From: Himantopus leucocephalus
Taxonomy: Eukaryota; Chordata; Aves; Charadriiformes; Recurvirostridae
Direction of reading: 5' to 3'
Assembly (NCBI GenBank): GCA_003993805.1
Contig: RSEF01000001.1
Coordinates: 68,230,124-68,294,123, forward strand
Length of the DNA: 64,000 nucleotides
Shown here: in pieces, positions 33,025-45,100 of the stretch
Layout: each line of letters starts with the position of its first letter
How positions within the stretch are numbered: position 1 is the first letter of the stretch
Made by a program: the position numbers and the translations under genes
Notes under the pieces: model-generated
Seen by the model: only the letters and a program-made list of their open reading frames with translations
Database searches by the model: none
Told to the model about the DNA's origin: nothing

Positions 33025-36000
33025 CACTTTGTCTCTTCTCCCACTGAAGTGGTGGCACACTGCACAGTAAAAATCCAAGTGGCTGAACTGTGAGGAACCA
33101 GGGAGAAAAAGATAAAACCTTCCCTGTTTACCTTCAGGGCATCAGCAGCCATAGTGCTTCCACTGCCTTCGGAACCTCTGACTGCATTAAGCTCCTCTGT
33201 TCCTGCCAGTCTCATCTGCTAAACACATCCTCGTACTCTTAGGTTGTAGCCAAGTTCAATCTGAGATGTTTCAGTTTAGGACACATGCTGACACAAGAAG
33301 CTATTAAGTATGGGAAGGTTGGTTTGAGGCTGAATTATGTCAGCTGTGCTAGTCCTCCTTGATCTACAGCCGTTTTCTAGTGAGATGGTGCTAACCCAGA
33401 AAGTTGGAAAGCCCTTAACCGCAAGCTAAATACTATAAGCAGAGAATATTCCAACTTGCTCATTATTTGCCATCTGTTTTGGAATAGAAGATGGAGGGAG
33501 TATTTCAACTTGGCTGCATAGTAATCAGCTATACATAGTACTTTCAAGGGAAGAAGTCCATTTTTAAGTGACTTTTATTTTTAAAGAGCTTCCAACAGCA
33601 ATGAACTTTTAAAAGATGCAGTATACATTAAGACGTGTCAGTCGTACACATCTAGTATACCCAAATTTTACATGGATTTGAAATCATCATCTGGGGCAAT
33701 ATTACAATTTGTAGGCATGAGAACTACATCAGCTTGTTGCTGGAATAACTGTTGAATGCATCTGTTAATACTAATTATGTACTATTTGTAAATAATGTAC
33801 TCAGTGTTTAAACAAACTTTTTCCTTTTTACCCCATCTCCATCTTCCTCCAGGTGGAGTGCAGAATGTATAAAGGTCAGTTTCTTAAAGATATTACAGGC
33901 ATTTTAAAGGCACAGAGGTGCCTTAAGACTAGATGCATATCTGTATTTATGTAAGTGAAACCTCAAACAACTGTTAAATGCAAAAATAACATCTGGACAT
34001 GATAAAAACTTTATACTGAAGTCCTAGTTTACCGCTCTTAATCATTAATCTGTTCCCTCTCAGCTCTCCTGTTCAGCTACATATGAAAAGAAAATTGATG
34101 ATTCTTTTTCCAAGCTGGGTCTCTTTCTTTCTCTTGTTTCTCTTTCCAGTGTGTTATTTGCACTAGCGATTAAGTGTATAGTTTGATGTTTTGTGAAAAG
34201 AAGTCCTAAGAAGCTGTAGCCTGTACTTGGAAAAAGGAGAGTATCACTAAGGTCGGCACTTTGAGTTGGATGTCATCAGGCTGATTTTGCTTTCCATGAT
34301 GTTAGGTAGCAAGAAACCAAAGTTCATCACGGTCTTAAGCTTTCTGGGAATCCAGTTTTATCTCTGAAAAGCTAATACAAGGTTGCAGCATTACAACGGG
34401 TTTGTCTGCAAGACGGAACATGTGTTTTCTTACTCTTGAGAAAATTTGGCAACCTGTTGTCTGAGACGACTGCAGGTCAAATGTCGGCACTAGTGCTCAA
34501 CGCGTTATTCTCCTGATACTTCATGGGATGGTGTCTCCATTGACACCGCTTCACGGGCAAGACCGGAGCTGCCACATTAGCTCAGGCTTGTGGCTCACCT
34601 CATCTTGCAGTTCTGTCTCTGGTAAAAATCCATACTTTAACGGAAGGCGTGAGGAGTACCGCAGTGCTCGGGCAGTCCCTTTTCCTGCCACCAAGATTTT
34701 ACTCCAGCTGTGAGCAGAGATTAATGTTCAGTGCTAAATTACAAGTTCGTTAGTGCTTCCAAAAACAATTGCATTAAGTCGGGAAGCTCTGCATATTCCT
34801 GCCTTGTGTTTGACTGTCTAACTTTGCTAATACAATATTGCTTTAAGGGAGTTCCATGAGCTGGTTCATTATGAGGGAAACTGAGCGGAAAATTAATATA
34901 ACATACGCCATGCCACACAGAAAATGAGTGACAGAAGCAAGCTTAGCATAGGATGTGTCTCCACATACTTCTACTCATTTTGAGGAAGCAAGTTTAAATG
35001 GCTATAAATTACAATGCAGGTCATTGGGTGAGGACAGATGTAGCATGAAACACTTACTCAGTTTTATTTGGAATTCTTTAAAAAAGGTGTTTAAGTCAGC
35101 GTCTTGACCTTAAACAAGTGGATCATTTTCTCATTCAATGTGTTTCCCATTTTTAGGTAAACAGGTGGAAAGGAAAATTCTGAACAAACATTCACTTTGC
35201 AGACAGTTGGTTTGGGGTTTTTTTTTGCATCAGACTTTGTAACTGGTACCCTCTACCTGAAGGAATGCAATGGTAAATAGTAGTAGTCTCTAATTTAGGC
35301 AATATACTTTTTGCTTATCAAGCTCTTGTGTGTTCTACCCTACTGTCTGCTCTGTCTGAGGACACGCTGTTCCCTGTACGCTAGAAATCCCTTCTTGTGC
35401 TTCATTATCACCTTCGATCCTGGTCTGTGGAATCAGAAGTTGTAGCAAAGTGGACACTAGGCTGGGGACCAGTCTTTCACTGGAAAGAGCATGCATCTGG
35501 GTGCTGAAAAGGATGGGTCAGAAGAAAGGGATCTGGGAGTAATTTTTTACATTTATACTAACAGTTCTTTTTATAGGTGATTACCATCAACTGTTTAATA
35601 AACCTTACCCTTTATGTCACTTGTAGTGGTGAGAACTTGAGTACACTTGAATTACCCTTCCGTGAAGAACTGGACAATGCAAAAAACTTGAAGGCACGTT
35701 TTAAATGATAACTCTCCTAAGAATTGTGATTCTCCTTTTTGCTTTCAAACAAGTGATTTCTAGCGTTCAGTGGACTCCGTGCTCCCAAGAGATCCCACAA
35801 GCCTTTTGTGATTCCTTGTAGCATAGTTTACACCGTTTTTCAGGGATTCCCCATTGAGAACTAAACTGTTCACAATGAACGTCTTACAGCGTGAATTTCT
35901 CTATGTGCTTCCCAACAGCTCTTTGAAAAGGAATCCCTTTGCATGCGGAGATGCTCATTTGGTCTTCTGGATCCAGTTCACCTACTTTTAAAGTAGAGTA

Positions 36001-37280
36001 GAAGTGGGGAGGGGGATGAACAGAGAAAACGAGGAGCGTCTTTTTCTCAGTTGTTTCATCATTTACTTTTTCCTCAGTGCTGTGCTTTTAGGGAACTGCC
36101 AAATAATAACAACGGAGATTTTTTCCAAGAAACCTTGAACAACAATGTCTTGCTTGCCCAGCGTGATGCCTGGCATCATCAAAAGCGAAGCGTGAAATAG
36201 GCGGCAGCCAGTATTTTTGTAATAATGGGTTAGGTGAAAAAATGGTTCATAATGCTATATCGTGACCGGTGTGGTTTAAGGAACTGATGTGATAAGCTTG
36301 CCTGCCTGCACAAAAGCATCGATCAAGAAGACAGTTTCAAAGCAGCTGAATACAGTTAAAATATCATGGGTGAGGGGTGATCGTTAGTATTTTTCTTACT
36401 GTAACCTCTCTTTGCCTCTGACTTGGCTTTAGTGTCTGCCTCCTCTTCTATTGTAAACGTTAGGCTTTGTTACTGTTCTTCCAGCCTCCTGGCATCCTTG
36501 CTCCTCAAACATTGTTGAGTTGACCTATTACCGTAATTTAAAACCATGCCAGTCTCTCTTTTGAGCTCTTTCATTTTATAGGATGACTCTATGATAACTT
36601 CTGCATAATATTTTAATTGTGGAAATTGTTTCAGCCAGATTTACTATAAGAACACCATCACTCTGTAGATGTGTCTGTCCTTACTTTTCCTCAACTTTCA
36701 GAACCTATTGGCTCATTTCAGTCCCATTTTGGTAGGAGAGAGAGGAAGATGTCTCAAAGACTGGGGTCCCTGTGGGTTTGATGAAACTAAATAACTGGGT
36801 AAAAGCAAGAGATAATGTAATAATATTTGAGCTGCAGAAAGGCTGCATCCCTGGCTGAAGCCTCCTAAGACCCCAGGTGATCAGTGTCAGAAAGGGGTGT
36901 TATAAAGTCCCCGTTTCTGCTTTTCCCCTAAGGTTAGGCCCTCTTGTCAGCCAGAAAGCCTTTAGACCTCTCTAGTTACAGCCCTTACTCAATTCTAGGG
37001 TTGTCTCCTGGAGTTTCTTTATTCAGGCAATGGGTCAGTCAGCACAACAGCACAACACTGATAAGCTGCCAGTGGCAACCGGTCTGCCCAGCAGCTACAA
37101 TCTGAAGTTCACTAAGCTGGGTTTCTGGTGTCTCCAATGGATTTTTATGAGCATAAGGCCATGGTCAGTAGCCCTGCTATAGGAAATGTATACGTAGAGC
37201 TGGCATCTTAGAAGTCAAAGCCAGTCAGGCACATGCTCAGGCTCCCTAGGAAATCGAATCCTGTTCATTTCCCTGAGCTT
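33025..37280. other. Gene-poor interval downstream of WASHC3
   Basis: This is unique-looking AT-rich DNA with short chance frames only. I see no exon matching a known protein, no RNA gene and no full repeat. The stretch at about 36,850-37,150 is less AT-rich and might contain repeat-derived sequence linked to the possible retroviral remnant that follows, but I cannot define it. Confidence 0.5.
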
Positions 37281-37281
37281 C

Positions 37282-37662
37282 TTACTGTAAGTATGCAGTT
37301 ACCAGAAAACGTTTCAAAATGTGACCAGCTTGGATGGAGAGAGATGCCATGCTGTTGTGGCAACTGAAGCTTTGGCAGAGAGGACAGGAACAATGAGGCA
37401 GCTCTGTTCGGCAATTATTTATATTGTGCTCACAAGTGGACCACGCTGTGCTACTGTTGTGTAAGGCTGTCCTCAGAAGGTCAGGTGGGAGTACAAACTT
37501 TCCTTTTGCCATATAAACAGAGTGGGTTGCATAACCCAACTTGTCTTTCTCCTGTTCTGGACAGGTTTTTTCCATTTCAGTTATTGCATCTATGTCGTCA
37601 TACATATCAGCACATGCTGCACTAGCTGTTTTTTCCAGGATCTGCCTCTCCTGGGCATCCAT
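37282..37662 (-). pseudogene. Possible decayed retroviral pol (integrase N-terminus) remnant
   Basis: A 126-codon minus-strand frame contains a stretch like the end of RNase H and the start of integrase in gamma-like endogenous retroviruses. There is a PEQEKDKLG-type segment, then GKFVLPPDLL (compare the VLP...L...LH pattern of the family), then LHNSSTAW where LH..TH is expected. A distal C-P-L-C resembles the zinc-binding Cys pair. The second zinc-binding His is not present as expected and no LTR, gag or env could be recognised nearby. If retroviral, it is a broken ancient fragment. The assignment rests on pattern likeness alone. Confidence 0.28.
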
Positions 37663-40600
37663 CCCTTTGCTCCATTACATGCTGTTGCCCTCCACAGGAT
37701 TTCCAGGCGTTACAATGAGCCTCAGCCACCAGCAGCGCGAGGCACGGCTACCCATCGTCAGGCCCCAGCTGGCTGCTGTGTTGCTAATCTCACCTCTCCC
37801 AGGGACTGGATTGCTCAATCTTGCCCAAGTATTTGACACTGGATTCTTTCATCAGATGCCTTCACGAGGGCAGCGTGATAAGTAATGGACGCACTGTCAG
37901 CGGGGGAGTTGCCAGACGACGTACAACGGGGCTCTGCAGACCCAATAACCTGACCCCAGGAGCCATGAGCCCCACTTTCCTCCGAGAGGGCTTCCTTTTT
38001 AACTTTTTTGGCTGTTATCTTTTAGTATGTCTCTGTTGGACATCTTAACTACCATTTTCTTCACACACTGAGCACACAATTAAGCTAGAGCCACAATTAA
38101 TGTCACAGGATCGGTTCAGGCAGTAGCCATGCAACTTTGTATGCCATACTTTGGCTGTTTTTCAGTATGCATCCTTATTGTGTGAGACTCCTTATCACAC
38201 AGGAATCACCTGCCGAGAGTATCACCCTGCCATAAGAGAGAATCTTATAACCAGACGTCATTTTGCTCACCCCTTCCAGGTTTCGTATCTGTCGGTTGCA
38301 AGCAATTGTCCACCGATGCAATTTATGTCCTTTCTCCAATAACACGTGCACTTCATACTTTGTTAGAAGACAGACAGCATTTCTGATTTTAGGTTTGCAT
38401 AACAGATTCGCTTTAATGCCAGTCTTCACTTAATAGTTTTGCTTGATCTCTTTTTCTCTGGCCTACGTATGAAAACACAGTGAACTGGGGAGAGAAAAAG
38501 CATTCGTTGATGGTTAACTTGATTACGGACAGAGTCTTTATCCTCAGGTTCTTAAAGTTTTTATTATATAAACTCTTTCACTTCACAAAAAATGCATCCA
38601 CACGTACACATTCTCACACACACGCTGCTAACTTCCCAACGTGTTTACATTTTTAGTTCCAATTCGCAACACTTCATTTGTTCCTGAGCAGTGCACGTTC
38701 TTTATTTATGTCCAAGACCCAAGCAAACAAAATTCCTTCAAACATCTTTCTGAATTAGAGGAGAGATGACAGTGAAAAAAAGCAAAACAATTAAATTCTC
38801 TCCCACTTAAATGAAAATTTTACTGAGGCTTGTTTTGTTACATAGTGTTATAGTGAAAACAGATGATATTTGAAACTTGGCTTTGAAGCAAGCCTCCCTT
38901 CAGCCTCCACAGGCAACCAGACATTCCCCCTCTGCACATCACTTCCAACAGCTCTTTAGCGCAAAATATTTCCGTGTTTATCCTCCAGACAAATTGCAAT
39001 TGCTGATCTTAAGTCATTTGTGTGCTAAGAAAATGATGTGGTGTTGTCAACCCCAAATCCCACTCTTCTTTATAAATCCTTTCTTTCATAAAGAACTAAA
39101 TGAAACGGAGAGGGAATTCACTGCATTTCTTTCTTTTCTTTTAAAATCTTGGGATGGCTTCAGTGCAATCAGCTCATCAGTGGACAGTGCAGTGAGCAGC
39201 ATATACAATTAGCCCATGTAGCTTGACCGACCCCAGAGCGCTCTGGTACCTTGCGCATTGCCCAGGCAGAGGGAGCTGAGGTTCAGCGGTACTGCTGACA
39301 CTAGAAGAGCAGATGTTGGATATACCTCCCCAAATCTGTGTTCTTTACAAAATGACTGTGAACCGTTTATCAAAATGTTTAGCTTGTTTTGATAGCTGGA
39401 CTGAATTGTAAACAAATGGTAACCACATGTTATTTACAGCAGAATAATTTTGCTTTGTTTGGTTTTATGACAGCATTTACACAGTATTTTGTGCAACCTT
39501 AGTGACCTACATAAGGTTTTGGTCTACAAGTTATACTCTTTTTCTGGAAAACCAAAGAATTAACAAAATAGATGATGGCAGGATTTGTTTTTAACTGTAG
39601 CAGCTGGTAATTTGATGGAAAAAAGACAGTAAAACTTCTTTGGTGTTTTCAGAGATCAGAAATCCTCTTCTCTGCTGTCCCAAGGGCCTTTAAAAAGATT
39701 CAGGCTTGTCGTTGAAGTTCATTAAGTCATGGAGTGATAGCGATACACATTACCATCCCTAATTTCAACTAAGTTCCCCTAATTCCTGCCACCACAAACC
39801 ATTTCCTGGCTTCTCCTCACCTTGCTCTGCAGTGTTGTTTTCTTTGGTTTATGCTTTTTTGTTACTCAAGATTTGGGAAGAAGGGGGAACATTGTGATGA
39901 AACCTTCTTCTGTAAAATCACTGAAACCATTACACCGCAGTTACAGCTCTGGTCTATTTGCCTTTAGGCACAAGCCAAGATCAGATGGTTTTAGATCAGC
40001 ACAGAAGAAATGGGGAAGGGAAAGCCACATGAAAGCTTTTCTCCCTAGCACTTCCATTCAAGAGTCCCAGAGGGAAATCACAAATACATTAGGTCAGCCT
40101 TACAAAATTCATTCTTTAACAAAACACAAGTGAAAAAAAAAAAACAAAAAACAAACCACCCAAACCCCAAAACACTGGGGCGTGCAATATCTGAATTATT
40201 TCATAGTAATGTTGGAAAAGTAGTGGCTGAATAATTTTGTGGCTTGGTTGTTGTTTTCAAGACAGTTTTGTGAAGTTGCATGAGAGGGAACAGAGACCGC
40301 TTGGTTAGGATTTGTAAATAGAAAACATCCTAAGGCTGCTGTCCCTTTCCTCTTCTCCGGGATCATTACTCTCAGGAAGCCACCTGTAATTCTCTTTGTA
40401 AATGGTCTGTGCTGCATGCGAAAAAAGGAAGGAAGAAAGGAAAAAAAAATAAAACAAAATTGCTGAACAGAACACAGAAAAGTAAGTATTTTTGAAAATG
40501 TTTACTTTTCCAGGAGGGAGGTCTCCAGTTTTTGGTTCTCTGGTATGTGGGGAGGGGAAAGTTACAGCTGCTTTAAGCACTATCAGCTCCATTTTACTGC

Positions 40601-41500
40601 CAAGATGACATACTTACATGTGAATTGCAAATATAAGAAACACCAGGGCTAGTATTTCTCAGTGTTGCTCTATGAGTTTTGTGTGTTATATGTACAAGCT
40701 TTTTTAGTGGAAGGCAAAGGATTAAATCATTAACACAGGCTTTCTTTTCCCCATAGTTAAAATTAGTCGCAGAGCTTAAACAAAGGCTACATACAGTAAA
40801 GGGGTCTGACTGAAGAGTCTCTTTCACTTCAGCTGCTCAGTTTAATGTCTTGACTTACAGGCTGTCATATTCTTCATTCCTTCTCAACCCTTTCTGCACG
40901 ACATTCATTTGCATAAACAATCCCATGGCAATAGCAGGAATAATATTTAGCTCTCTAAACCAGAGCATTTGTCCATATTTCCGAAAAGTATGTCAGCTCT
41001 GAGTGCGACTGGTCAAGATGCCACTTGAAATTCCTGCCTGCTCTCTTACACCCTGCTGGTGAATCCGAGCTGGTTGCAGCACCTTGAGTCATTTTTCAGC
41101 TCGTGTTCCTTTCATAGGAGTGACCGGGGCTCCCGGAGAGGAAAGACTGACCTTCTGCTCCTTTTGCTTCCTCTAGCTCCTTCACGATGCCTCACTGACT
41201 TGCCCGGTCCCCTCTTCCCATGCTTCTCCTCATTCCCTGTGTCCATTTCTTGCCAAATGGTACGGAAGCATTTAGAAAAATTTCAGAGCCGCTTAGAGCA
41301 GATTTTTAGACCTGCCATGTTTCAACCATTGGGGCGAAATGTTCCAGACCAGGTGCCTGTTCTTGGGATGATTTATTTCTGAAAACTTTCATTCAAAATG
41401 TCTTTTTGAGAAAGTTAGGGGGAAAAAAGTCAGTTGCTTTTTTCTGTATTTTTAAAAAATAGTATTTTTGAGATGCTTCAGTGTCCTCGTGTTTAGATCA
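37663..41500. other. Gene-poor interval, no feature recognised
   Basis: Short chance frames only, including one on the minus strand at 38175-38429 that I cannot assign. An A-rich stretch at about 40,130-40,170 (A12, then mixed A/C) could be a remnant retroposon tail, but no body is recognisable upstream. Confidence 0.45.
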
Positions 41501-41693
41501 GAGGGGAAACTTTTGTCAGGGAGCAGCAAAGGCAGGTTCCTGTCCCCTGAGGGAGGGCGAGCCGGGAGCTGAGGCTGGTGGCAAGGCAGGAGCAGGGCAC
41601 AGAGCTGGCCAGCATGGGCACAGCCACACCGTCCCCGGGCAAGATGAGTCCTGGGGGATCCGGTGACGGGAGCCAAGCTTGACCGAGCATCCA

Positions 41694-41827
41694 GATCACC
41701 AGGCAAGTCCATAGTGATGAGACAGGTTTGAGGTCAGGTTGAGTTTGCAGTTCAGGATCAGGTCCAGAGACAAACACCCTGGTCATTACACAGCCCAGCG
41801 ATCACCAAGCATGTTCGTAGTGTGGAG
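41694..41827 (+). repeat. Degenerate minisatellite-like units in a GC-rich patch
   Basis: Units beginning GATCACC at 41694 and 41800 align over 28 bases with about six differences (shared pattern GATCACCA.GCA.GT.C.TAGTG). That gives a period of about 106 bp. The surrounding 41,500-42,100 is GC-rich compared with both flanks. This looks like an old tandem repeat or repeat-derived sequence. I cannot name a family. Confidence 0.45.
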
Positions 41828-42119
41828 GAAAGTCTGCAGTCAAGCTAGAAAATCAGATCTGAGGGTTTTCTCAAAGAGCTCCAAGACCAGTGATTGGCCT
41901 CCTCGATCGTCTCTCTCCTCCCAGTGAGGTCCAACCCCACCAGAACTTTACAACCTTCAGCAAAGTCTTTGCAAGCCCCATTTCCCCCTTGTGCTGAGTC
42001 GGGACGGTGCCTGTGGTAGCACCCAGCCCGGCACCACAGCGCGCCTGAGCGGGAAGGGCACACCACCTTCGAACAGTCCTTGGCAGGGGTTTCCCTGCCC
42101 ATTTCTGCTACAATCTTTA

Positions 42120-45100
42120 CTGCTGAGTTCCCCTCATCTTAAAAGCATCAGAGCGCCATGTGCAATGAAAGGAATGGCTGCCCCGCTGTCCGGGAAAGAT
42201 AATGAATCGGGAGGCTCCCTATGGAAATACAGAGCATAACTGCAAAATTAAAAGACAAATGGCAGTACACTTGCCGAGGAGGCTCAGAGTGTGCTGTCAC
42301 ACAGGTAGCTTCAAAACTGGCAATTTACAGCTTGCATGTTTATGGGAAAAAACGCATGATGGTTGCAAAGCCCAGTTTTGGCCTGAAACTTGAATACGTA
42401 TAAGCAGCAGAGACTAAGAGAAAAGGGTTGACTCATTCTTCTTGTGTGGGGAGGGATAGTGTGGAAAAGATACCAAATAACACCTAATAAAAAATAGGCA
42501 GCGGTGCATATAAATTAGATGTTGGGAAGAGGTCTGGTAAAACTTTATTTTTTGGCACTAATAGAACACACCGAATGGCTTTCTGAATATTGGAGGGGTT
42601 TCTTGAAAGAAAACTGAAAACTCCAATTGTAATAAAAGGAAATAGTTTTCTGACAGAGCAGTAAAAAGGTGGAACAACAGATGCCCTGATAAACATACCC
42701 AGTTGCCACAGCCACCTATAACGCATCCTCTAAACACGTTTTTTTGGCTGGTGAAGTGGAAAAATGGGCAAATCTAGGATTAAAGAAAATTGTATCCCAC
42801 TTCGAATGTTTGGAGAATGCCTGAATGGTATAATCTGTGTATCTTGGCCATCCCCAAATATATAGGCAGGCACTTGAGAAAATTAGTTAGAACTGCATTT
42901 CCTCAGAGTCAAAACTCGGTTGCAGCCTTCAGTAAACTTGTATTTTTCCATCTAACATGGTGAGTGACTTGGATTCCTCACGAGGAAAAAAGATAGTAAC
43001 AAATAATAAAACACAGAAGTAGTGACGTATGTCCCATACAGTAGCAGGTTTTCTCTAATTAGTTAGGTGGAACCACAGAGATACCAGAAGTTAGGTTTTC
43101 CCTACAAAAAAAAGCACACAAGCAAACAAATGAGCAATCTAGTAAAACAACAGCCAGTGTGACTTTGCATCATTCAGCTCTTGGGGGGCAGTAGCTTAAA
43201 TTCCACGAATGCAAAAACCTTCATCTGTGTTTGTGTAGATATTTTATGCTCAGCAAGTGAGTTCAATTTATCTGACAAAGTGAATGTTTGAAAGATTTAA
43301 TGGAAAGATCTGGAAAGAGCATTTTTTAACCAGTTTTCTGCTTTTGAGAGACTTCAAAGTACTTGGAAGGAGGTATAATTGATTTGCATGAAACTTTAAA
43401 ACAATTATTTTTGTCACATTCCCTTTGGAATATTAAGAATCTTTATGGTCAGTCAGAAATATTTGTGTAAAGCTGTTAAGATTGCCTTAATGAAGATATG
43501 ACGTATTTTCTTCTTTTTGTGTTATACTGTGAGATGTTTTGGTTTTCTTTTTCATCCCAATCCTGTCTTAAATTAAAAAATAGGAGTGGGGAGACTCCTA
43601 TTTGTTCTACATATGTAGCTTTTTAGATGAATTCATATTTAATCCAGAAGCATTTTATTAACAAAGAGGAACTGAATGGTCAAGAGAGTCCATGCTTTGT
43701 CTTGTATTTAAAACATGCAAATAGGAAATACTATGTTACGTGATTTTGCCTGTTTGAAAAGCTATAAGTCTTTCTAGTCTTTATTAACATCATCAGTATA
43801 GGATCTGTCACATCTGTTAATTAAGTTCCCTACATCCCTGCAGTAAAAAAACTTGTACTTGCAAAAGGATGGATTGAAACGCACAGTAGACGTCATTTCT
43901 GATTGACAAAGTTCTACTGGTTATTGCATTAATTCCTTTTCTTGTCTACGTAGAAGATGATTTGTACATCTGGGAGAGGTGGACCCAAGGAAAAAATGGG
44001 ACTACGTAACAGCGTGTTGCAGGTATGAACTTTTGGGGTTTTGACATCACTGGCTCTGATCTTGCACTCATCATGGCAAGGCAGAAAGACAGCAACTTAG
44101 ACCAGCACAATAAATGTTCTTTAAGGTCCCCGATAGGTATGGGTAGAGCAGAAAGCATGAGCTCCCGTTGAGAAAACCTTTGTCCCACATCAGCACATGT
44201 GTACGTGTGGCCAAAGGGCGACTGCTCCAAAAATTTGCTTGGCAACACCTGTTTTAAAATCATAAGCATAATAATGCTTGAACTGTTGCAAAAGAGCAGG
44301 CATGCTACCTAAGTAGAAATTATCATATCTGACTGCTTCAGTACAGTTAGGTGAATATATGACAAAATATGAAATTCTAAATATCACAAGAGGCGGGAGC
44401 TTTTCTGCTGTCGGATTTTTGTAAGGAACTTTAAAAAGATTTAATGTTAAATTTTCAGTTTTGTTTTCCTTAGATGTCCTGACTTGGCAGCATTCAGTTC
44501 CAGAAGTGTGTGGTTTTGGTACAAATGACTCATAAATAAAAACTTACTGTAGAAGCTTTAAAGCTGGCGCATAGTTTTCCACAAAGTAAAATCATAAGGA
44601 ACTTATTCTCAAAGTGGTAATACAAATACTAGAGTAAAAACACAGGGTGACTGGGGAAAGTGGGATGGAAGAGAGTTAATCACCTTAGTGCAGAAAGCTA
44701 AATTTGAAAGGTGGGTTGGTTGGTTTTTTGGGTTTTTTTTTCTTCTTTATTGCTTCTTTTAAAGGCAAACAGTCCAAAAGTGCTCAAAAATCACAATGAA
44801 TCCAAACTAATTCGATATTTAAAATAGTTGCATTCCTTCATTACTGTTTGAATCACAGATACAAACCTTGGATCAAGGACACCTGCGGTGAGAAACGCCC
44901 ACAGAGCTATGGCAGACTAGTCAGTAAGAAAGCTTCAGTGATAGGAAGAGAATCGGATTTTGCTACTTCATGATAAATAAATGAGGACTGAAAACAAGCC
45001 TTTGTATAATTTCAGATTTTCCACATTTCAGACCTTTCCAGCCAGTTTATGGTTCCTGCACTCCGCTTTCTGCTAAAAATAACAATAATTGCCTCCCACT

